DNA of 64,000 bases, taken from Clostridia bacterium. GTDB lineage: Bacteria; Bacillota; Clostridia; Christensenellales; UMGS416. Numbering within the stretch: the first letter of the stretch is position 1; every line of letters begins with the position of its first letter. The stretch lies in assembly GCA_016938675.1 (NCBI GenBank), contig JAFGUF010000033.1, forward strand, positions 1 through 64,000, written 5' to 3'. Below, piece by piece: positions 22,240-30,122 of this stretch. The notes beneath the pieces were generated by a model that saw only the letters and a program-made list of their open reading frames with translations, was not told where the DNA came from and searched no databases. The translations under genes were made by a program, and so were the position numbers.

Positions 22240-22268
22240 TTGATATATGTATATTATTGCTGTATACT
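22240..22268 (+). promoter_or_regulatory. Candidate SigA promoter for icd
   Basis: TTGATA (22240-22245), 17-nt spacer, TATACT (22263-22268). Confidence 0.6.
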
Positions 22269-22340
22269 ATGCTGGTGTATATTATTAATATACCTGCATA
22301 TTGTTAACAATTTTAATTTTTATATACGGGGGACATCTAG

Positions 22341-23534
22341 ATGACAAAAATCCAAATGAAAACTCCTGTCGTGGAAATCGACGGGGACGAAATGACCCGA
22401 ATCCTATGGGCGCAGATAAAGGAAAAGCTGATTGAGCCCTTTGTAGAGCTCAAAAGCGAATACTACGATCTTGGCCTAGTGAACAGGGACAAAACAAACG
22501 ACCAGGTTACTATCGACTGCGCAAATGCCATCAAAAAATATGGTGTAGGAGTAAAGTGCGCTACCATCACGCCGAATGCACAAAGAGTCGAAGAATACAG
22601 CCTAAAAGAAATGTGGAAAAGCCCAAATGGAACAATAAGGGCAATACTCGGCGGCACTGTTTTTCGTGAACCCATACTTGCAAAGAACATAAAATCCTAT
22701 GTTCCCGGCTGGACTTCACCTATCGTTATGGCACGCCATGCCTACGGAGACATCTATAACTGCGAAGAAAAAGAAGTGGAAAAAGGCACAGTGGCAGAGC
22801 TCGTATACACAAAGGACGGAAAAGAGACACGCCAGCTTATTCATGATTTTTCAGAGGCAGGAGGGGTTGTCCGCGGAATGCACAACGACACATCCTCCAT
22901 AGATCATTTCGCACATGCATGCTTTATGTATGCTTTGGAGCACAAGATGGATCTTTGGTTTGGCTCAAAAGACACAATATCCAAAATATATCACCATAAG
23001 TTCAAGGATGTATTTCAGGAAATATACGACAAGCACTATAAAATGAAATTCGAGGCCCTTGGAATCGAATATTTCTATACATTGATAGATGACATAGTGG
23101 CGAGAATAATAAAGAGCAATGGTGGAATGCTCTGGGCATGTATGAACTATGACGGCGACGTAATGAGCGATCTCGTTGCAACAGCTTTTGGCTCTCTAGC
23201 AATGATGTCCTCAGTCCTAGTATCTCCTGACGGATACTATGAATACGAGGCTGCACACGGCACAGTAACAAGACACTATTACAGGCATCTGGAGGGCTAC
23301 GAAACGAGTACAAACCCCGTAGCTACAATCTATGCCTGGACAGGCGCTCTTAAAAAGCGCGGCGAGCTGGATGATATACCTGAGCTGTGTGAATTCGCAA
23401 AGAAGCTTGAATGTGCAACTGTTGAAACCATAGAAAGCGGGATAATGACAGGAGACCTAGCATCATTGGCAACGGGCGAAGTAACGAAGGTAAACTCCAA
23501 GGAATTTATGGACGCAATCGCTTCACGTATATAA
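22341..23534 (+). CDS. icd: NADP-dependent isocitrate dehydrogenase (eukaryote-like type II)
   Basis: PVVEIDGDEMTRILWAQIKEKLI, ATITPNAQRVEEYSLKEMWKSPNGTIRAILGGTVFREPI, NYDGDVMSDLVATAFGSLAMMSSVLVSPDG. Confidence 0.95.
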   Translation: MTKIQMKTPVVEIDGDEMTRILWAQIKEKLIEPFVELKSEYYDLGLVNRDKTNDQVTIDCANAIKKYGVGVKCATITPNAQRVEEYSLKEMWKSPNGTIRAILGGTVFREPILAKNIKSYVPGWTSPIVMARHAYGDIYNCEEKEVEKGTVAELVYTKDGKETRQLIHDFSEAGGVVRGMHNDTSSIDHFAHACFMYALEHKMDLWFGSKDTISKIYHHKFKDVFQEIYDKHYKMKFEALGIEYFYTLIDDIVARIIKSNGGMLWACMNYDGDVMSDLVATAFGSLAMMSSVLVSPDGYYEYEAAHGTVTRHYYRHLEGYETSTNPVATIYAWTGALKKRGELDDIPELCEFAKKLECATVETIESGIMTGDLASLATGEVTKVNSKEFMDAIASRI

Positions 23535-23631
23535 ATGACATCAGTATAATGATAAATGTAACTAAATCACTATACATATTTGAATAATATGGTATAATTA
23601 TTTTAATATTACTTTAGGAGGTAGAAACCAC

Positions 23632-23817
23632 ATGAGTGCAAAGTTCATAATTAAAAAAGATAAGAGCGGTCAGTACCGTTTTAACCTGAAAGCAGGCAAC
23701 GGCGAAATCATCGCCACAAGCGAATCCTACACATCAAAAGCAGGCTGCAAAAACGGCATTGAATCTGTTAAAAAGAATGCCCCTGTTGCAGAAATCGTGG
23801 ATGAATCTGACGACTAA
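23632..23817 (+). CDS. YegP/DUF1508 family protein
   Basis: FIIKKDKSGQYRFNLKAGNGEIIATSESYTSKAGCKNGIESVKKNAP; AGGAGG Shine-Dalgarno. Confidence 0.9.
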   Translation: MSAKFIIKKDKSGQYRFNLKAGNGEIIATSESYTSKAGCKNGIESVKKNAPVAEIVDESDD

Positions 23818-23838
23818 TAAAAGAATATAATCAAAACA

Positions 23839-23870
23839 AAAGCCCCTGTTCATAAGAATGGGGCTTTTTA
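23839..23870 (+). terminator. Rho-independent terminator
   Basis: AAAGCCCC/GGGGCTTT stem (23839-23846/23860-23867) plus T run. Confidence 0.85.
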
Positions 23871-23875
23871 ATATC

Positions 23876-24511
23876 CTATAAAAAATTGTATATATCTTCC
23901 GGCGTCAGTGCCACTTTATTATTGCAGGAATTCAGCCTCTCTTCACTCTGATGCCCTCCCGCCAGCAGAACGCAGTCGCACCCTATAGCATCTGCCACCT
24001 CGTTATCGTGTGTTGTGTCTCCAATAAAAAGGATATACTTGGGATCAACTTTGATTTTATTCAGATGCTTTTCTGCTAGGAATACCTTGCTTTCTGCTTT
24101 GTTGTTGTGAAGCCCAGTTACTTCCTTTATATACTCACCCAGCCCAAAAAAACCAATCTCTTTTTTAATGTGCTTTTCTCTTCCTGCAGTCAGTATGCTC
24201 TGCTGGTATCCTTGCGCATCCAGCCTGGCAATCACTTCTGCAGCACCATTTCTAAGGCCGCAGGATGCAAAATTCTCTTCATATATATGCGTGAATTCAT
24301 CTGCTAACTCAGCGAAGGGGTATTTATCAAAATCGAATCCTACCTCCGAATAGCACTTAATAACCGGAAAATCGAATATCTCGCGATATTTTTCCATACT
24401 GCAAGTGGGCAGATCTCTCTTCTGCAGCATATGGTTTAATGTGTCCAGCACGAGTTGCGCATCATCGAGTATTGTTCCATTGTAGTCCCATATTATGTGT
24501 TTATATTTCAT
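23876..24511 (-). CDS. HAD family hydrolase (phosphoglycolate phosphatase-like)
   Basis: HIIWDYNGTILDD, LTAGREKHIKKE, LFIGDTTHDNEVADAIG. Confidence 0.87.
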   Translation of the reverse strand: MKYKHIIWDYNGTILDDAQLVLDTLNHMLQKRDLPTCSMEKYREIFDFPVIKCYSEVGFDFDKYPFAELADEFTHIYEENFASCGLRNGAAEVIARLDAQGYQQSILTAGREKHIKKEIGFFGLGEYIKEVTGLHNNKAESKVFLAEKHLNKIKVDPKYILFIGDTTHDNEVADAIGCDCVLLAGGHQSEERLNSCNNKVALTPEDIYNFL

Positions 24512-24518
24512 TTATATT

Positions 24519-24971
24519 CTATTCTTCCTTGTATTGAACGAGCTCTACATTTGCCTCATTCAGTATTCTCACTGCGAATTCATCAGGGTACGCGTTTTTA
24601 TACCATACTTTCTTTATACCAGCGTTTACAATCATTTTGGAGCATATTACGCAGGGCTGGTGTGTGCAGTAGAGCGTAGCATCCTTTATTGATAAGCCCA
24701 GCCTTGCCGCCTGTAGTATTGCGTTCTGTTCCGCATGTATAGCATAGCATAGCTCCGCCCTTGTGCCGGAGGGAACATTCTGCACCCTTCTTAAGCATTC
24801 TCCTCTTTCCATGCAGCTTTCTATCCCGGAGGGCGCACCGTTGTAGCCCGTTGTCATTATTCTTTTGTCTTTTACTATTACAGCGCCGATTTTTCTATTC
24901 TCCTGGAAGCAGCTTGACCATGTCGCAATAAGTTCTGCCATCTCCATAAATCTCTGATCCCACTTATTCAT
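24519..24971 (-). CDS. Deoxycytidylate (dCMP) deaminase family (ComEB-like)
   Basis: YAIHAEQNAILQAARLG and TLYCTHQPCVICSKMIVNAGIKKVWY zinc-site motifs. Confidence 0.9.
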   Translation of the reverse strand: MNKWDQRFMEMAELIATWSSCFQENRKIGAVIVKDKRIMTTGYNGAPSGIESCMERGECLRRVQNVPSGTRAELCYAIHAEQNAILQAARLGLSIKDATLYCTHQPCVICSKMIVNAGIKKVWYKNAYPDEFAVRILNEANVELVQYKEE

Positions 24972-25070
24972 TGATTTCCCTCCGCATGTTTATTGGTTAA
25001 TTATACACATATTGCTGATATATTGTAAACCTTAATCGCGCATTTTATTCAGTAAGCTCACTTGGATACA

Positions 25071-25104
25071 AAAAAGCGCATCACATAAGGTATATGATAC
25101 GCAA
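25071..25104 (-). terminator. Rho-independent terminator downstream of 25126-26943
   Basis: GCGCATCA/TGATACGC stem (25076-25083/25095-25102) followed by TTTTTT on minus strand. Confidence 0.75.
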
Positions 25105-25125
25105 TAATTATTCTTTATGTTATTT

Positions 25126-26943
25126 TTATTCTACTTGGTAAGTTACCGTTATCTGGCTGTCCTGCATCTGGAAAATGCTCATTACAAGTATACGGTTCTC
25201 TTGATCCGCAGGATAGAGCGCGCCCGTTATCATGTCCATCATATAAATAGATTCGTGTTTTTTTATATCGTAATAATAGAGCTCAAGCGGATACTTTTCA
25301 TCCCATCCGGCGCTTTTGTATACTGTATAATATACCCTGCTGCTATCAGGTGACCAGGTGTAGTCCATTATCATATTGCCGCTTTCAATTAGCTGCTTTT
25401 CTTTGGTCTCAGTATCGTAGATGTAGAATGCATATTCCGCTCCATCACTTTGCTGCATATCATTAATCAGAAGGTATTTTCCGTCTCCCGAAAGCATAAA
25501 TGAATTACCCGAAAGTATCTTGCTGCTATGCCCCGTTTCTGTGTCCGCTTTATATATGTCGGTTGTCAGGTTTCCTTCTCCTGCCTGCAGATAATAGATG
25601 CTCGTATCATGTAGATTCAGGCTGCTTTCCATGTACTCCTCCTCGGTCATTGCATACACGGAGATGTTTGAAAGCATTCTCATATCGTAGCATAATAGCT
25701 GTTTGCTGTCCCGCTCGCCTGTTATTGCGTAAAGCCTGTTATCATTTGCAGACCATACGAATGATGAGGTGTCTATTCCGAATCCATCATCAGAAGGCAG
25801 GTATATGCCGCCTGTTTCCGTGTTTACAATCTGCAGCATTCTTGTTTCGTCGTTCTGGTCAATAAAGGCTATAAACTTATTGTCATATGAATAGTCCGCG
25901 CTCAATATTGATGTATATTTCTGGCTTGATAAATTGAAATCGCCGTCCTTATTTCGTATCCATAGTTCTTCATATGAGTACACATCACCAACCTGTGAAC
26001 CCAAAATATTATATGGCTTTGCGTAAACAAAGCTTTTTCTATCGTTGCTCCAAGAAAGGAATCTGCCTCCTGTAATCAGAGGCGTTCCGATGATTTCCTC
26101 GCCGCCCTTGCTGCCTATCGGGCTGCTTATTATCTGCTGTATCTGATCTTCATAGTCATATTCCGGCAGTTGATTGCTGCCAAGCAATTCTATTGATATC
26201 TCACTTCCGTCAATTATGCTTTCAATTTCAGTCCTTCTGCTATCAAGGTAAGCATCCACTTCTTCCTTTGTGTCAAATGGCTTGGAAAGAAGTACTCCGT
26301 TTTTTCCGTCTGAACTTAGGCACGGGTAGAAATCATTGCTAACAAAATATCCGTTTTTGTATTCTTCAAATGCATTTATTTTAATATAATATTTATATTC
26401 TTCAGTCTCGTTTATATGATTTAGGGTTATTACTATTTTATTGGCACTGCTTTCTGCTCTATATGAGTATTCATCTATAGTTGAAATATATAGATACAAG
26501 CTGCTGCTTCCTATTGGTTCTCTCCTTAGTATACCCTGAACAATATTGCTACTCTCTAGCTCTTCTTCATATATTTTATATGACCAGTTTGAAATGCCAT
26601 CCAGTCGTATTACCATTCTGTCAACGCCCTCTATGTGGCTGATGTTGTAGTTTGGCACACCGCTGCTAATGTGCTGATCCGCCAGTGACACGCCCCCGCC
26701 CGACATAAAAGACAGGGTTATTCTGCTTTGCTCATCCGATAAGCTCTCTATTTTAATGTCGGCAAGATTCAGCTGGGTCAGGCCGTCTCCTCCTGAAAAG
26801 GCCTCAGAACTCGCAAAAAATGGCTCCATAGTTATCTGCGGGCTCTCCGTGATATCTACAGCGGGGCCTGCATTTAAACAGCCTGAAAGCAAAAATATAA
26901 TTGCGGCTGTAACCGCAATGTATTTAGCGTAAAATCCCTTCAT
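25126..26943 (-). CDS. Lipoprotein: AMIN-like N-terminal region plus TolB-like beta-propeller
   Basis: Lipobox LLSGC; SYRAESSANKIVITL (AMIN-like); repeated FSWSNDRKSFVYA / FVWSANDNRLYAITG / YTWSPDSSRVYYT propeller blades. Confidence 0.65.
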   Translation of the reverse strand: MKGFYAKYIAVTAAIIFLLSGCLNAGPAVDITESPQITMEPFFASSEAFSGGDGLTQLNLADIKIESLSDEQSRITLSFMSGGGVSLADQHISSGVPNYNISHIEGVDRMVIRLDGISNWSYKIYEEELESSNIVQGILRREPIGSSSLYLYISTIDEYSYRAESSANKIVITLNHINETEEYKYYIKINAFEEYKNGYFVSNDFYPCLSSDGKNGVLLSKPFDTKEEVDAYLDSRRTEIESIIDGSEISIELLGSNQLPEYDYEDQIQQIISSPIGSKGGEEIIGTPLITGGRFLSWSNDRKSFVYAKPYNILGSQVGDVYSYEELWIRNKDGDFNLSSQKYTSILSADYSYDNKFIAFIDQNDETRMLQIVNTETGGIYLPSDDGFGIDTSSFVWSANDNRLYAITGERDSKQLLCYDMRMLSNISVYAMTEEEYMESSLNLHDTSIYYLQAGEGNLTTDIYKADTETGHSSKILSGNSFMLSGDGKYLLINDMQQSDGAEYAFYIYDTETKEKQLIESGNMIMDYTWSPDSSRVYYTVYKSAGWDEKYPLELYYYDIKKHESIYMMDMITGALYPADQENRILVMSIFQMQDSQITVTYQVE

Positions 26944-26962
26944 CTCCCTGAATATCTATTAA

Positions 26963-27073
26963 TCATGTAGCCTGCTTTGCCGCATCCTCATTAAATTCTC
27001 CGGCCGGCTCTCCATAATTAAACTTAAGTAGTTCTCCCCTTTCCATCAACATACTTCCGTCTGTCATTTTCAT
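26963..27073 (-). CDS. Putative small ORF, 36 aa (MKMTDGSMLMERGELLKFNYGEPAGEFNEDAAKQAT)
   Basis: Below the ORF-track length cutoff; start overlaps upstream mini-ORF stop (TGATG); AGGAAA upstream. Confidence 0.3.
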   Translation of the reverse strand: MKMTDGSMLMERGELLKFNYGEPAGEFNEDAAKQAT

Positions 27074-27147
27074 CACATGTTATTTCCTGATAGCAGCTTC
27101 TCCGCTTCCGCTATCTTCCCGCCTATTTTAGCATAGCTTTGTGTCAT
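27073..27147 (-). CDS. Putative small ORF, 24 aa (MTQSYAKIGGKIAEAEKLLSGNNM)
   Basis: 38 nt downstream of the ahcY-like stop; TGATG coupling to next mini-ORF; weak Shine-Dalgarno. Confidence 0.25.
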   Translation of the reverse strand: MTQSYAKIGGKIAEAEKLLSGNNM

Positions 27148-27184
27148 TTTTATTTCAGCTCTCTTAAGAAGCCTACTAAAATTA

Positions 27185-28429
27185 TTACTCCTCCCAGCTT
27201 TTCAGGTAGGCAGCCTGCGAGTCTGTCAGTTCATCAATTTTAATATTTCTTGAGTTCAGCTTGATTCTTGCAACATCATAGTCAATCTCTTTGGGTATGG
27301 TATACACTTCTTTTTTGAGCTTTTCATAGTTCTGCGCTATATATACTGCGCATTTAGCCTGAATTGCAAAGCCCAAATCCAGAGCTTCTGCGGCTCCGCC
27401 TTCGCCAACTACCAGATTGACCAGCCTGCCCTCGCCCACCAAATTAAGCTTCTTTCCATCCTTCATCACATATGTTTCCAGCTTATCGCCAATAACGCTC
27501 TTATCCACGCTTAATTTGTCCAGCTCGCACACGTTTATTTCCACATCAAAATGGCCTGCATTTGTTAGAAGAGCACCATCTTTCATCATCTCGAAATGCT
27601 CCTCTTTTATTACATCCTTGCATCCTGTAACTGTAACAAAAACATCGCCTAGTCTAGCCGCTCTGTCCATCACCATCACAGTACATCCATCCATCGAGGC
27701 TTCCAAAGCCTTTACTGGATCCACTTCGCATACTATTACATTAGCGCCCAGGCCCATGGCACGCAAGGCTACTCCCCTGCCGCACCAGCCATAGCCTGCA
27801 ACCACAACATTTTTGCCCGCCAGCATCAGGTTTGATACGCTCATGATTGAGCTCCATACAGACTGTCCTGTGCCGTACCTGTCGTCAAATAAAGCCTGGC
27901 ACTTCGCATTGCTCGATGCTATTATGGGGTAATCTAGTTTCCCTGCCCTTGCCCTAGCCTGTGCCCGCCTTATGCCGGTTGTTGTTTCTTCGCATCCGCC
28001 GATTATTTCCTTCGAGTTCGCCTTGCACTCATTATGAAGCAGAGTCATCAGGTCTCCGTTTGTGTCAACTATTACATTTGGATTGCACTCCACGGCCTTC
28101 ATCAATTGCTTTTTATACATTTCCTGTGTCGCATTGCTCTGGGCAAATACATTTATACCCTCATTATATAGCCCTGCCGCGATGTCATCCTCTACTGCCT
28201 GAGGCGAAGAGCTAGCCACATAGACCAATGCCCCTGCAGCCTTCAAGGCTCTCGCAAAGTTGCCCATTTTGGCATCAACGCGCATAGCAGTAACAACTCT
28301 CATCCCTGCCAGAGGTTTGCTTTTCTTATAATCATCCAGGATTCTTTTAACGACCGGCATATAGTTCAATGCCCAGTCCATTTTTTTGATGCCTTCCTTA
28401 TAAAGGCCCGGATCTTTAAGCAGGCTCAA
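27185..28429 (-). CDS. Adenosylhomocysteinase homologue (active-site residues substituted; see findings)
   Basis: CEETTTGIRRAQ, DDRYGTGQSVWSSIM, VVVAGYGWCGRGVALRAMGLGANVIVCEVDP, NAGHFDVEI, EGRLVNL: SahH fold. Confidence 0.88.
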   Translation of the reverse strand: MSLLKDPGLYKEGIKKMDWALNYMPVVKRILDDYKKSKPLAGMRVVTAMRVDAKMGNFARALKAAGALVYVASSSPQAVEDDIAAGLYNEGINVFAQSNATQEMYKKQLMKAVECNPNVIVDTNGDLMTLLHNECKANSKEIIGGCEETTTGIRRAQARARAGKLDYPIIASSNAKCQALFDDRYGTGQSVWSSIMSVSNLMLAGKNVVVAGYGWCGRGVALRAMGLGANVIVCEVDPVKALEASMDGCTVMVMDRAARLGDVFVTVTGCKDVIKEEHFEMMKDGALLTNAGHFDVEINVCELDKLSVDKSVIGDKLETYVMKDGKKLNLVGEGRLVNLVVGEGGAAEALDLGFAIQAKCAVYIAQNYEKLKKEVYTIPKEIDYDVARIKLNSRNIKIDELTDSQAAYLKSWEE

Positions 28430-28574
28430 GTCTCATCCCTCTTTTCATATTAAAATTGCTGCTCCGCGCAAATGCGACCACTTATTATATACTATTATTG
28501 TTACAGAATTCTTAAATAGAGCCTAAAGTATTATAACTAACTAATACAGATTTAGTCTTTTTTTATCAATATTA

Positions 28575-29819
28575 TTACGTTTCGAGCCTGTTTTCTGTAT
28601 TTTTTCTCAAAATTGCAAGCTTGCTGACTGGTTTGTTAAATTCTACATGCAGTTTTTGTTTCGGATGATTGGCGATTTCCATTTCTGACCCATCTTCATC
28701 CTTTATAGATAATATTCTTACCAAGAAGCTTTTACCTTCTGTGTCCAGTATCTCCACCTCATCACCAACTGAAAATGGATTGAACTCCCTGATCCAAGCT
28801 GTACTTTCATTTTCTGCAGCTTCCAAAACCTTGCCTATATAGTCCCACTTTGAAACATACTCCGATTTTTTTGCGCTCTGCCCTTCCATATGCGGATTGC
28901 CGTAATTAAACCCTGTTGTATATGGCCGGTAGGTCACCTTATCCAGCTGCTGCATGGATTCATCCAGCGGGCCATTATATTCCTTTTCAGAGTAGTACCT
29001 GTCAATTTCCGTCCTATAGGCTGTGCCCACAGCTGCAACATAGTGCTCTGACTTCATTCTTCCTTCAATCTTAAGGCTGTCTATGCCTGTATCTAATAAA
29101 TCTTTCAAATATGCCAGCATATTAAGATCCTTGGAATTGAAAAAGAACATCCCGCTGCCTTCCTCTTCCTCCACGTGGAATACTTCACCGTCTCTTTTGC
29201 TCTCTGTTAATGAAAATTCCCACCTGCAAGGCTGTGTGCAAAATCCCTGGTTCGCTTCCCTTCCCGTTAAATAGGCACTGATTGCGCATCTTCCCGAATA
29301 TGCCATGCACATTGAACCATGGGCAAACATCTCAAGCTCTAATGATGCAGGTACAGCTTTCCTGATATTTTCAATCTGCTTTAGTGATAACTCTCTGGCT
29401 AGAACTATGCGCTTAACGCCCATGTCATGCCAGTAATTAGCGGCGTAGGAATTTAGCGTATTGGATTGGGTGCTTAAGTGAATTGCCATAGAGGAAGCAG
29501 CTTTCTTTGCGAACGCTATTATGCCCGGGTCTGCAACTATCAGCGCGTCTACATCAATATCCTGAAGAAACTGCAAATATTCCTCCAGCCCTTCAAAATC
29601 CTCATCCCGCGCAAAAAGGTTTACCGTTACATAAACTTTTTTTCCGGCAGAGTGAGCTATAGCGACAGCTTTCCTAATTTCGTCGTCGTCAAGATTTCCC
29701 GCCATTACCCTCATGCCGTATTTTTTGCCGCCAAGGTAAACAGAATCCGCTCCGTAATTTATTGCTATTTCAAATTTATCAAAATTGCCAGCCGGCAATA
29801 ATAATTCAGCTTTTTTCAT
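28575..29819 (-). CDS. Peptidase U32 family protein
   Basis: ELLLPAGNFDKFEIAINYGADSVYLGGKKYGMR; EMFAHGSMCMAYSGRCAISAYLTGREANQGFCTQPCRW; DSLKIEGRMKS. Confidence 0.94.
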   Translation of the reverse strand: MKKAELLLPAGNFDKFEIAINYGADSVYLGGKKYGMRVMAGNLDDDEIRKAVAIAHSAGKKVYVTVNLFARDEDFEGLEEYLQFLQDIDVDALIVADPGIIAFAKKAASSMAIHLSTQSNTLNSYAANYWHDMGVKRIVLARELSLKQIENIRKAVPASLELEMFAHGSMCMAYSGRCAISAYLTGREANQGFCTQPCRWEFSLTESKRDGEVFHVEEEEGSGMFFFNSKDLNMLAYLKDLLDTGIDSLKIEGRMKSEHYVAAVGTAYRTEIDRYYSEKEYNGPLDESMQQLDKVTYRPYTTGFNYGNPHMEGQSAKKSEYVSKWDYIGKVLEAAENESTAWIREFNPFSVGDEVEILDTEGKSFLVRILSIKDEDGSEMEIANHPKQKLHVEFNKPVSKLAILRKNTENRLET

Positions 29820-29861
29820 TTTTTTGATTGTCTTTCTTTAATCGTATCATTTTTTCTTTTA

Positions 29862-29890
29862 ATTATAATCTATAGGGTATGCAAATTCAA
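29862..29890 (-). promoter_or_regulatory. SigA-type promoter for the U32 peptidase gene
   Basis: Minus strand TTGAAT, 17-nt spacer, TATAAT. Confidence 0.7.
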
Positions 29891-30122
29891 CCAAATGAGC
29901 TCTTATAAAGTCAATAATATTTTATTATATTTAGTAAACAGAATAATTTATTATTTAAATTGTGTATTTATTAATATTATCTGCAAAGATTTCTTAAGTG
30001 TACAACAATAGAATCCTCAGCCGGAGGATTTCCGAAGTTTGTTATTTAAAATATCCGTTTGTAATGTAAAACAGCCTGTAGATTGTTTTCTTTGTCAGAA
30101 AGCGATGGAAGGCAATTCTAGC

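Noticed and set aside
28430-28574. SAH riboswitch upstream of the SahH-like gene
   Set aside because: No SAH riboswitch-like core or conserved stems recognised; the class is mainly known from Proteobacteria and Actinobacteria.
30013-30031. Hairpin AATCCTC-agccg-GAGGATT downstream of fbp
   Set aside because: Good stem but no T run on either strand; could be an RNA stabiliser or chance, so not called a terminator.
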